From positions 8,134,501 through 8,198,500 of the forward strand of contig JAUCBN010000035.1 of the NCBI GenBank assembly GCA_035048815.1: 64,000 bases of DNA, read 5' to 3'. Under the pieces are notes generated by a model. The model had not been told where the DNA came from. It did no database searches and saw only the letters and a list, made by a program, of their open reading frames with translations. The DNA is from Abelmoschus esculentus. Taxonomy: Eukaryota; Streptophyta; Magnoliopsida; Malvales; Malvaceae. The position numbers and the translations under genes are program-made. Of this stretch, positions 33,991-43,985 are shown in pieces. How positions within the stretch are numbered: position 1 is the stretch's first letter; every line of letters begins with the position of its first letter.

Positions 33991-35160
33991 GATAGTCATA
34001 ATTTTACTTACTTTGATTGAGGTGCAAGAGTTTAAAAAAAACTAGTGAACTTATTTGATAAGCATATACCATAAAAGGTGTTGGAATAATCCTTAACTAA
34101 GGGTGATATAAGTGCATTATAACTAGGTAATGCTAGTAAGGCTCTTGAAACCCATTAGATATTATAATTGGATAAGAACCCACAAGCAAGGGCATGGAGG
34201 TTTTAAGTCGGTTTAAGGACCATGATATACCACAAGGGATAAAGAGATAGGTTTGGTCAAGATTGGTCAAACCAATCGAGCAAGGAGTCCTACAAGAACA
34301 CCTAACTTGCGTATAATCAAGTTTCAACATTGCTTGAGCCATAGAAGGAAGACCTATATTTGCATTAAACCTAGTAAAAGGTAGCAAGACACCTAAGTGC
34401 CATTGAGTTAGAACGATAATATTCCTTGTTATATGCCTATCAATGAACGACTTAGAGCAATAGAAGCCTCTTAAAGGCCCCCGTTCCTTCATTCAAACAA
34501 TGTAACCACAAATGTGCACCGCCTCCAAGGTTGTGACATATAGTTGCTACCAAAATTGGAGGCTAGATCCAAGACCAATGTTACGAGCACAAACTGGGTT
34601 GTAATCTTGTAGCTTAGGAATGAGCCTTTGATGATGCTTTCGATCTTGGAAGTTAGATCCTCCAAGCCCAAGAATCCGTTGATTAATAAAGCAAAAAAAA
34701 TTATTGTCAAGATTTGTTCCAACGTAAATTGATATTAAATCAAAATGATTAATAACAAAGAAGAGTTTCAAAATAGACCTTTCTGACGAGGAAAAGTCAC
34801 TAGGTGGTACATGGTATCGTGTCGTGCCTCCTTTAGTGGTGATAACCATATTGTGAATTATGAATGTTTCTTGCATCACAAGATAAGGAGATACTCGGAA
34901 AAGATGAATAAAGTTATGTAATTTGAGGTTGGAGAAAACCAATAACAACAAGGGAATCGAAAACCTAGGCCAAGGACACCCTTGACTAGGACGGATTGTA
35001 TTGTCAAGATCTGATATATCAATGGTGTATGTGAGAGTCATGCTCGTAAGCAAGATGTCGGGTAAACGCAAAGCAAATATGCTAGAAATATACACCAAGA
35101 CCCCAAATCGTGTTTGCATCTAATGTTCTCTGAGAACGAGGACATTAGTAAAACACGTAA
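33991..35160. other. Unidentified segment flanked by ~75-bp imperfect direct repeats
   Basis: About 34035-34110 and 35150-35225 resemble each other (GGTGTTGGAATAATCC...AAGGGTGATATAAGTGCA against GGTGTTGGAAGAATCC...AAGGGTGGTATATGCAT). Between them is a 190-codon minus-strand frame (35119-34547) without any motif I recognise, plus shorter frames. This could be a small non-coding LTR element or a duplicated segment. I would not call a gene here. Confidence 0.35.
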
Positions 35161-35399
35161 ACTAATTTGATGATAATACATTATGAGAGGTGTTGGAAGA
35201 ATCCCTTTGCAAGGGTGGTATATGCATATGATCAAAAAGATTATCAAAAGAAACATGGTATAAAAAGCATGGTAAAATAAGCATGGTAGTCATTGTAGTA
35301 TGCCTATGATCGACAAGATAATCAAAAGTACAAATAATGAAGGCTATAAGACCAACAAATATGATGGCGTTCAATTGAAAGTAGGCTCGAAAGAGTTTG

Positions 35400-35466
35400 G
35401 ATGGGTGAAAGAGTGCACAATAAGATGTGTCGGTAATAAAAAAAAAACTGAGTAAAATAAAAAAGG

Positions 35467-35513
<47 letters not shown>

Positions 35514-35815
35514 ATGTGTCCAAAAATTTTAAAAAATAAAATTAAATATATTATAATATTTTTGAAGAACGATAATAAGAAGAAAGTAATGGTGTTTATA
35601 CTATTATTTTTGAATTTTGAATAACAAATATTTGATAATAAAAGAACAAACATAAATAAATAATTAAAAAAGTAGTAATATATTTACAAAGACACATATA
35701 TTAATATAATGTTTTTTGAATTTTGTAACAATAAATAAAACTAACCTTCGTTACTTGAAATTGAATTTTTTTAAGAAAACAGGTTTTGACCCTAAATAAA
35801 ATTAGTGATTACAAC
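35400..35815 (-). repeat. Relic of a Tat/Ogre-type LTR
   Basis: An AAT microsatellite, then AT-rich sequence, then AAAATTAGTGATTACAACA (35791-35809). This ending and the preceding phrases (ATATTAATATAATGTTTTTTG, CGTTACTTGAAATTGAA) match the minus-strand start of the LTRs at about 7080-7428 and 16240-16570. Only the first few hundred bases of the LTR are recognisable. Confidence 0.65.
35467..35510. repeat. (ATA)n microsatellite
   Basis: About fourteen uninterrupted AAT/ATA units. Related LTRs have shorter, interrupted AAT runs at the same relative place (6775-6850, 15925-15990), so the run has probably expanded here. Confidence 0.95.
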
Positions 35816-37446
35816 AAGTATCAAAACTCTTTTATTTTTTGCCCAAACATGCATTAAAACATCAAATAAAACCATCCTAGAATCTCCTGCACAAACCAAT
35901 ACAAATCATAGTTTATATTTAGATGCTACGATGCATTTCAAATTATTATTCTCATTTGATGTTTATTTCATAAATAACTTTTCATAGTCAAATGACAACA
36001 ATGAATGCACAATTATAAACATGAGAATGGGAATGCAAAACTATAAAATCTCAAACCGATAAAAGGAAAATCTCAAGTCTTCACTTATTTTCGAGTATAG
36101 GTTGGTTTTTTACACTAAACCTGTACTCTCAAACCTCTAAAATAAATCATAGATGTGCATTTAAGCCATCGTTCACCATCGAATATGCTTCGTTTCCTTA
36201 TCGAAGCCTTTTTCGTCGATGTCGATGATCATCGATCAGCTTCAATGTTGTCCCCTATTTTTCAACCATAAAAACCAGAGGCATTAGTGCACTCTTGCAC
36301 TTATAACCTCTTTCAAACACTTCCTAACTCTTTAGCCATAACATAGCTCTCATCACAACATCCAAACAACACCAAAGCACTAATTTTACCACCTCAAGTC
36401 TCATCTCTACCTAACCCCAACGAGATCAACACTTAAACATAATCAAGATTCATCTAAAAAACTTTCTCAAAAAAGTTTAAACCATCAAGTTTACAACATC
36501 CCACTCACAACTCCAAAAATAATAAAATTTCACCTTAGATCTTAAGTTAGCAACCTAATTTCAAGATTATATTGATTTAACCCATCACTTATCATTTTAA
36601 TTGATCAAAACCATCATTATTAACATTGATTTAACCACTTCAATCAGATCCATACAAAAATCTTAAAGAAAACCTCAAGATCTATCACTAACCTTATTTG
36701 TTTGTCAATTGAATCATCAAAACACATTAGAAAACATTGTATAATAGTCATTAACTTAAGAGTTTCAATAAAGAACATCTAATTAAAGGAAAAGAATGAA
36801 TCCTTACCTCTAATCTCGGATTCCACCCTGAGCCTCGTTGAAAACATGTAAAATAAAAGATTTTTAATAAAAACTCATTAAAACCAAAGAGGACCGATTA
36901 AACATGAAAGGAAACCTTTATTATCGTGTTGAAATTGAGAAAAGAGCGAAAGAAATTTGAGAATTCTATGTTTGAAAAGTGGGAGAATTGAGAGAATGTA
37001 GTTTTACATAAAATTATGGAAAAAGAGAAAATATGGTTATGATAAACAAATATGGTTAATCACCCACTTAAAAACACAATTAAAAGATGATGATTGAAGG
37101 TGAAAGCCTTTGAAAAAAATTGGAATTGATTCTCTTTAAAAATTTAAAGTTATGACCTAGTGACCCTTTTACATTTTATTCATTAAAACAAAAATAATTT
37201 TTAATTTTTACAAAACAATCACTAATTTCAAAAATATCACCTTTTCGGGTTCAATTCTCTGAAATTTATTTTACCAAAGTCAAATATAATCCAAATAATG
37301 ATTTATAAACATTTTTTTCATTATTTTATCCCATTTTAAAATATTAATTATCAATTAAATCCTGAAACTAGTTTAACTTATCTAGAACTGGTTCGAATGA
37401 ACCCTAATTTGACTTGGCAATCTTCCAAGCTCAAAACCGGGTTGTT
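35816..37446 (-). repeat. Probable solo LTR of another family
   Basis: On the minus strand the right end reads TGTAACAACCCGGTTTTGAG, a start typical of many plant gypsy LTRs. The stretch has no coding frame, a CTTACCTCTAATCTCGGATT-like patch around 36800, and low complexity. The left end is not defined, and I placed it where the Tat relic stops. No PBS, PPT or second LTR was identified. Confidence 0.4.
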
Positions 37447-37715
37447 ACATTAGGGATTGGGATTTGGAAATTAGTTTAGGGAATAAGGAATTGGGCTTTA
37501 GGAATTAGTTTAGGGATTCAACTTAGGGTATTAGTATTGAGCTTAGAGAATTAGTTTAGGGATTGGACTTAGTGAATTAGTATTGAGTTTAGAGAATTAG
37601 TTTAGGTATTGAACTTAGAAAAATAGTACTAGGGAATTAGTTTAAGAATTGAGCTTAGGGAATAGAAAATTGGGTTTAAGGATTTTGTTTAAGAATTGGG
37701 CTATGACTTTTTTAA
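37447..37715 (+). repeat. Minisatellite of ~35-45 bp with TTTAGGGA words
   Basis: Six to seven degenerate units of the type GAATTAGTTTAGGGATTGAG...CTTAGG. It contains several TTTAGGG heptamers, the plant telomere word, but they are embedded in a longer unit and not in tandem, so it is not an interstitial telomere array. Confidence 0.8.
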
Positions 37716-38280
37716 TAATTAATCAAGTTATTCTTGTTCTTGAACTTGATAATTGAACTTATATATTTAATTTAGTTCATATTTAAGTTATTAATTTTGG
37801 TATCTAAAATAAAAATAAATATTTAATTTTTACAGTTTAAATTATTTTTTATAATTTAAATTAATCTTTATCTTTCAAATTCATAGCATATTGAAATTAA
37901 TGGACAAAAATAAAAAATTCAAAATAAATATGATTAATTTTATGTAAAAGAAATTTTCTAAAGACTAATCAATATTGTGGGGAAAGAATCGTTATGTTTA
38001 AAGTCAAACCTATAGGGATACTTATAATTAAATAAAAATATTCCCTCTAAAATTCTCATTTTTCAATTTTTTAATCAATTATTATTTTTAATTAAAATGA
38101 ACAGAAAAATGGAGGGAAAGAACCCACCCAAATTTTTAGCTTGAGAAATTACTTTTTAGTCCTTTCTACTTTAGATGTTTTTCATTTAGGTTTTTCATTT
38201 AATTACGTGTATAATTTATGATTCTAGTTTAATTCGATATATCAATTGAGTCCTAAAATTTTAGGATTAACAAAAATTAA
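37716..38280. other. AT-rich spacer, nothing recognised
   Basis: No reading frame, repeat or motif of note. It ends where copia integrase coding sequence abruptly begins, i.e. at the 5' truncation point of that element. Confidence 0.5.
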
Positions 38281-39075
38281 TTGATATTGGTCTTAGTGCT
38301 ACATACATCATCAACAAGCTGCCCTCCAAGGCTCTTGCTCACATTTCTCCACATGAAAAGCTTACACAAAGACGACCAAATTATAACTTTTTCCGTGTCT
38401 TTGGATGTGCTTTCTATCCTTACCTCATGCCCTACAATCGGCACAAGTTTGACTTTCGATCCAAGCAGTGTGTGTTCTTGGGTTACTCACCGCAACATCA
38501 AGGTTATAAGTGCCTGGATTCTAGTGGTCGCATTTATGTTACGAGATATTTAAAATTCGATGAAGGAGTTTTTCCTTTTGCCATATTAGAAGCTGCTTCT
38601 CAACAGAAACCTAAGGAGTTTCTTTCTGATCCGGTTCAACTTGTGTCACCTTCCACTACAGCTGCCCCATCATCAGTTACGAGTCCACCATAGTCCAGTC
38701 ATCCTTCACCAGCCTCTCCCCCTAGATCATCATCTTCTTCTCCACCAGTAGCTGCCTCTGAGCCAACTCCATCTCCTTTCACAATTGAGATAAGAGTTTC
38801 TCCACCTCCTGAAGTTCCTCCCTCTTCCATTGACACTCTTGTTATGCCTAATGATAATCCTGCTTCAGATCCAGCAAACACCAACATTGTGTCTGACATA
38901 GTTGAACCACCAGTGGCTAATAATTCTTCTCATCCAGATCTTCAAGATGGCTTACATTTGTCACCCCCACCACCTGTTTTGACTACCACTAACACTCATT
39001 CCATGACCACTCACAGTAAATGAGGGATCTTTAAACCCAAAACTTATCTTTTAGAAGATAATGAGAATGTGCCAG
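38281..39075 (+). pseudogene. Ty1/copia polyprotein, integrase C-terminal part and linker (left piece)
   Basis: The frame begins inside integrase (LSATYIINKLPSKALAHISP), then shifts to a frame with FRVFGCAFYPYLMPYNRHKF and CVFLGYSPQHQGYKC (about 38427-38540), the GKGY-like C-terminal region of copia integrases. A Ser/Pro-rich linker follows (38620-39000) with an in-frame TAG near 38693 and a TGA near 39022. The last bases (FKPKTYLLEDNENVP) lead towards reverse transcriptase, which continues 15.5 kb away at 54535. The element is cut here by the Athila-like insertion at 39076. Its 5' LTR, gag, protease and N-terminal integrase are missing. Confidence 0.85.
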
Positions 39076-40388
39076 TGATGCATGCGAAATATGCGCAATT
39101 TAGTGCAAGTGAACACGTCGCCAAGTAATAAAGTGATGAGTAAATCGTGTATCGTCTTCACATGGATTGGTCTACTCAATATGCTTCCTTTAGTCTTCTT
39201 GCTCTGAAAAGGAAATAAAATAAAGACACAAGTGATTGGGTTGTGATTGAACTAAATAAAGAAAACTAAATAAGGATAGCAAAATTGAATAAAGAAAATG
39301 GCCAGGATCCAGTTAGGCTGTATAGTGGATTTAACCGACTTGTTTTGTCCAATGCAATCGCAAAACACTGTCTTGGCAGAACTGCAGATTACTGCCTCGA
39401 CAATGATGGGCTTCGTCCGCCGCGACAATCCCTTGCTCTTGAGTGGACTTTACCAAAGTTCGGCAAAGTATCCTTATATGACTCCGCTTATCCCTAAGTC
39501 GAAGTACTGTTGATAACCAGTCCTTGATGATACCTTCCGGCGTGAATCAATTATAATCATCAACCAATCCCACACTTCTTTTAGTCGCTGAAAATCTAAC
39601 CTATTCCTAGGCCGAGTTAGTGTTTCCCGATTGAAACATCATACTTATTCCTTTCGTGAATCTAGCTCTCACGATATTAGATAAATAGATTACTTACAAA
39701 CTTCTCTCCCGAGCTTGAATGCAAGAACAATGAATGGAAAAGAATAAGCAAACTTCAATATTTTTATGGCATTGAAATACGAAACAAAGTTCAAGTTCCT
39801 CACACTAATACTTTATAACCATCACCTAAGCCTAAACAAATTTAGAATAAAATGTAAAAGAAAGAAAAACTAAAAGATGAAGTCGGCTAGGTCTAAGCTC
39901 TCTAATTCCGAATTATCAAGTATGCTCTATGCTTGGAAAACTATGTCTTATAGAGGCTTGGCCTAGGGTAAACCTTTCCTAAGTAGAATACAACTTAGAC
40001 TAAGGAACAAGTCAAGTACATAAATAAAATATTTCCAAGTTTATTCTAACTAGGAGGCTTTCCTCGTGCGATCCAGCTCCAGTCCTTTGGCTTCTTGTCC
40101 AACAACGTTCTCCTCAATTTTCTCCTCAACTTACCCACAATATCATCACTTATCCTCTGTTGCATTGGCATCAGGTCCTACCTCGGCCTCAGTTGCTGCA
40201 ACGGCAATACTTTTTCTTGCACAGATACAAAAATGCAGTAAAGCTTGCCTTTCATATAAATATTATTTTTAACATCAAAATCGCTGAATAGTTCATATTA
40301 AGAACATGCATTGGTTCAAGTAAGTGTAGAATTGGTAATTATAGACCATGAAAAGTTTAAAAATTGATAGTGAGTTGAGCACTTATCA
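39076..40388 (-). repeat. 3' LTR of Athila-like element 2 (1313 bp)
   Basis: On the minus strand it starts TGATAAGTGCTCAACTC (40388) after a GAGTTTGGGGG polypurine tract, and ends ...CGCATGCATCA (39076). The part 40001-40388 is repeated at 54147-54534. It contains GC-rich patches (39300-39480) and no genuine gene; the ~70-codon frames at 39285-39513 lack any recognisable motif. Confidence 0.85.
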
Positions 40389-40390
40389 CG

Positions 40391-40401
40391 CCCCCAAACT
40401 C
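40391..40401 (-). other. Polypurine tract of Athila-like element 2
   Basis: CCCCCAAACTC on the plus strand, i.e. GAGTTTGGGGG on the minus strand, two bases before the 3' LTR. Preceded (minus sense) by CTTGAGGACAAGC, a phrase I know from the same position in plant Athila-type elements. Confidence 0.8.
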
Positions 40402-41458
40402 AAACTATTGCTTGTCCTCAAGCAATACAAACCATCAATTTGTCAAATCTTATTCTTTCTTGATCTTATATTTTCATATATTCTCCCCACCATAACTATG
40501 TCTATTCTTTAGACTTAACTTTTCGGTTTCCCAAGGGTTTTCCTAGAGAACAAGCTATAAGATTTTGTGAGTGTATGCATTTTTGTAGACAAGTTTGATT
40601 AAAGGCTTTCTTAGACAAACTCTAAGTTCAAGACAAATGGATTTCGATTTAGGGGACTCTTTTTTCAAAACGACCAATTCTTGAGCCAATTTCGAGCACC
40701 TCAAGGATTGTGTTTTTCTCATCATTATTTCCTTATTTCTTTTTCTATTTTTTTAAGCATACTAGAGCCAATTTTGGGCACCTTTAGTATGAAGAAGAGT
40801 AATTCCTAGAGCCGGTGATAGGCACCTCTAGTCACCTTTCCAAAAATCTAAGTCTTTATCACCTAAGTTTATTAAAAGAATTCCTATAACCAAATAAATC
40901 CCAAAAGTGTTTATAAGATCAACCTTATAGCAAGCTTCTAAGTTTTCTCCTTAAGTATTCTAGGGTTAAGTCTTCAAAACAGGATCTAGCTATGGTAAGG
41001 AGAAAGATTTCTATTGCCTTAAAAGAATAAACTAAGACAATATTGATGAATGGCAGTGCAAAAGTATGGGTAACAGATTCAAATAAAGTGGTGGACAAAA
41101 AAATTTAAAAATTATCACTTAAATACTACCTTTTCATGGCAAGGCCACGGCAGTGGATTGCCTCGGCAGTGGCTCTACACCCCCAAACTCGAACCAAGCC
41201 TTGTCCTCAATGCTTATAATAGGGGTACACAGTAGGCAACAAAATATAAAAAACAAACAAGTAGGTATATATAAAAGCAGCATAAAAATTTTAAAGGGAT
41301 TCCGGGGAGCTACTGGTGACAATCAGTTGTCATGGTCTTGATGTTAAGAGCGTCTTCACCCTTGATCCTTTATCCTAAAATAAACAACAATAATAGATTA
41401 AATAATAAAAGTCTAAACTAAAAATAATCCTAAAGTACAATAAAGATAAATGAAAGGA
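40402..41458. other. Non-coding region between integrase and 3' LTR of Athila-like element 2
   Basis: No coding frame recognised. The sequence has three GGTGCC/GAGCCAATT-type phrases (40690-40830). A second copy of the polypurine-tract neighbourhood lies at 41179-41215: minus-strand GAGTTTGGGGG again follows TTGAGGACAAGG, about 790 bp from the functional one. Confidence 0.6.
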
Positions 41459-41743
41459 TTAATTTACGATAGGGATGCATGTAAGTGTATCTCCTAAAGT
41501 GATATTCTCTATAGTTCTCATCTTATGTTGCCCAAAATAGTGCTTCAACTGTTGGCCATTCACTTTGAATTCATGCCCATCTTTTTTCGATTTGATCATT
41601 ACTGCACCATGTGGATAAACTTGAACAACTTCAAATGGGGCTGACCATCTGGACCTGAGTTTGCTTGGAAACAATTTGAGTCTGGAATTGAAAAGGAGAA
41701 CTTATTGCCCTAACAAGACCTGCCGCGGCAATAGCTTACTTTC
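41459..41743 (-). pseudogene. Integrase C-terminal domain of Athila-like element 2
   Basis: The minus frame from about 41690 to 41459 contains LFPSKLRSRWSAPFEVVQV, YPHGAVMIKSKKDGHEFKV and NGQQLKHYFG, closely parallel in pattern to the integrase end of the first Athila-like element (KLKSKWLGPLTVTNV, PHGAIEVEDNSGARFKV, NGQRLKPF). It breaks off at 41743, where the LARD-type element's LTR remnant begins. The integrase core that should precede it is missing from this strand, and part of it lies inverted near 53342. Confidence 0.85.
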
Positions 41744-42774
41744 ATGCTGAGTGACTGGGGTGGGATACATCAATTACTTCCTCAAGCGCATGGAAGTGAC
41801 ATTAACTCAAAGCATGGCCAAGCTTAAAGGTATGTTTCTCTTGGAAATAATTTTTGTCTCATTGTTCTCATGTTTTAAATAAAACCTAATTAAGTTTCTT
41901 TGTTGTTTTATTTATTTAATTTATATATTTGCTTGCATTTTTTTAAAACCATATAGCATAATTGTTTAGGGTGACACTTAATTTTCACGTAGATTAATTA
42001 ATTTAGAGACATTTTGGGACTAGTCGCTTAAATTAATTAATTTAATTAGGGAGAAAATTTAGTAACATAGCATGTGAATCTTATGTCTCGGATACACTAA
42101 AGAGGTTGGTATTTTGACGTATCATGATGCTGACCTAGAGAGTGTACATTGGCATCGAATTCATGTGTTATTAACACCTAGAATTTTGATAAAATAACCA
42201 ACTAGCGACATTAGTAATTTAGGTTTTAAACACTTAATTAATGGAGCCTTTTTTAAGATTAGAACTTAAAATGAACAAGATAAAAAATCGGTCATGCATT
42301 TTGCCTTAGCCTTTTGAGGCGGAAGTTTCATTCTTTTAAATTTGGGTGAGGTTTCCTATCTAGAGGACGTCTCATACAACTCAAATTTAAAGGTAATGTA
42401 ATTCCCAAATCCAAAGGATATCCAAATTCAAATAATGTTCATTTAATAATGGGAAATTAAATTAATACCTTTCTTCAAAATGTCAATGCCACGTAATGTT
42501 TTTTAAGGTACCAATTTTTGGGCGTTTGTAAGGGTCTTCCTTACATGTAACCGACTCCTGAACCCAACATTTTAAATGAATCTCTAGTTTATTTTTATGG
42601 TGTCTGGCCTACCTAAGTGGCCGGTGGCGACTCCAAGTCAACTTTTTCAAAATTAAATTATATTTTTAATAAAATTTGGATTTTTCAAGATTAAAATTAA
42701 TAAATTCGAATCTTTCAAAATCAATTGTCGAACACTTTTCATCTAAACTCGCGTTTTTTTAAGAGGTTGCGACA
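41744..42774 (+). repeat. 5' LTR remnant of the LARD-type element
   Basis: It corresponds to the last 1031 bp of the 3' LTR. The first eight bases, ATGCTGAG, equal the last bases of the METTL18 fragment (50789-50796), so the complete 5' LTR probably also contained the gene fragments before truncation. The join to Athila integrase sequence is ACTTTC/ATGCTGAG. It ends GTTGCGACA, two bases before the PBS, and contains the conserved GGCCTACCTAAGTGGCCGG block (42605-42623). Confidence 0.85.
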
Positions 42775-42776
42775 GC

Positions 42777-42796
42777 TTGGCGACTCCGTTGGGGAC
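42777..42796 (+). other. Primer-binding site of the LARD-type element
   Basis: TTGGCGACTCCGTTGGGGAC two bases after the LTR end GCGACA. It differs at only two bases from the PBS of the minus-strand Tat/Ogre-like element (13108-13127), which supports common lineage. Confidence 0.85.
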
Positions 42797-43254
42797 TTAA
42801 AAAATTATTTTTTTTGTGAGTCAGGCCTAATTTTTTTAAAACTTTACATGGCATTTTGGTATTTTGAAGTTAGATATTAATTAAATTTTTTATTGTTAAG
42901 TAAACATTATTTGAATGAGGATAACTTTTTACTTTCATGATATATCTTGTCATTCATGCATAAGCTCTTGACCCGAGCTTTCACCCTTAAGTGGGAGTTA
43001 GATATTATCCGACGTGATGCTTTCCAGCTCCGAGTTTCGGATTTTTTATCTGCTTCCGGTATACTAACCTTACGCATCGTGGTGTCTTCGCCCCCGTTGT
43101 AAGGGACCTATACCACCGAATCGATATCTTATCGTCGTAGTAGACAGTAACGAAAGTTCGGGAACCCAGTGTCTAGACCAAAACCCCGCATATAGAGTAG
43201 AAACCAACCTCTTCTAGAGCCAGACAGGAACCATAAGATAAGGCGGTATGCTGC

Positions 43255-43435
43255 TGAAATGCCACCAAACTTAGGATTTCTCTGTTAACATGCTCTCTGG
43301 TTATTTTGCGTATTTTAGCATGCTCTCTGGTTATTTTATGCAACTTAATCTGCTCTTTGATTATTTTACGCAATTTAGCTTGTTCTCTAATTAATTTTCT
43401 TTGCATTTATAAACTGCTCTCTAGTTATTTTCAGG
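43255..43435 (+). repeat. Tandem repeats with TGCTCTCTGGTTATTTT core
   Basis: Five units of about 30-45 bp (CTGCTCTCTGGTTATTTTRC + GCAATTTAG and variants) near 43290, 43321, 43350, 43380 and 43416. They lie in the leader of the LARD-type element. The complementary strand opens a K/R/I-rich repetitive frame that is not a gene. Confidence 0.8.
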
Positions 43436-43850
43436 CACATTTCTTATTATCTTATTTTTGTATTCACCATACTAACACTTTTTTGGTGGCGTGTGAGTGG
43501 GTTCATATAGCATGCATTAGAGATATCGATTCATGAGCTAGTTGTATAGACAATGGTCATAAACTAAAAGGTTTGATATACAAGTAGAAGACAATATGCC
43601 AGGATGGAACATATTCGAGAAGACTCAGTACGCGATCAGATTTGGTGTTCGAGAAGACTCAGTGCAAGATCAGAGTTAATGTTCGTGGAGATCGAGTACC
43701 GGTAATACAAGGGTATTTCAGAGGATTCCAAGCATGGGACACGTCTACCGAAATTAAGGTATCTTAGTTGTTGTCAGGAGAATGGTTACAACACTAATAA
43801 CTACAAGGTTTTGTTACACCGTTCCAGTAAGTGAAAAGAGTTAGATTTAT
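43436..43850. other. Leader/interior of LARD-type element, no gene seen
   Basis: Contains short direct repeats (TTCGAGAAGACTCAGT twice near 43614 and 43650). No coding motif recognised. Confidence 0.5.
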
Positions 43851-43985
43851 ATTGGGTTCAACGATTATTCAAGCTTCAAGTCGGGTTCAACAATTATTCA
43901 AGCTTCAAATCAGGTTCAACAATTATTCAAGCCTCAGGTTAGGTTCAACAATTATTTACGCTTCAGGTCGGGTTCAGGTGGCTAA
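43851..43985 (+). repeat. Four ~32-bp tandem repeats
   Basis: The unit GGGTTCAACAATTATTCAAG plus CTTCAAGTC occurs near 43855, 43885, 43915 and 43946, with a partial fifth copy. Interior of the LARD-type element. Confidence 0.85.

Noticed and set aside
35162..35653. 163-codon minus-strand frame with a poly-Leu run
   Set aside because: The poly-Leu comes from the (ATA)n microsatellite at 35467-35510. No domain, and the sequence overlaps an LTR relic.
37447..37715. Interstitial telomere repeat (TTTAGGG words)
   Set aside because: The heptamers are isolated within a longer ~35-45-bp unit and not in tandem.
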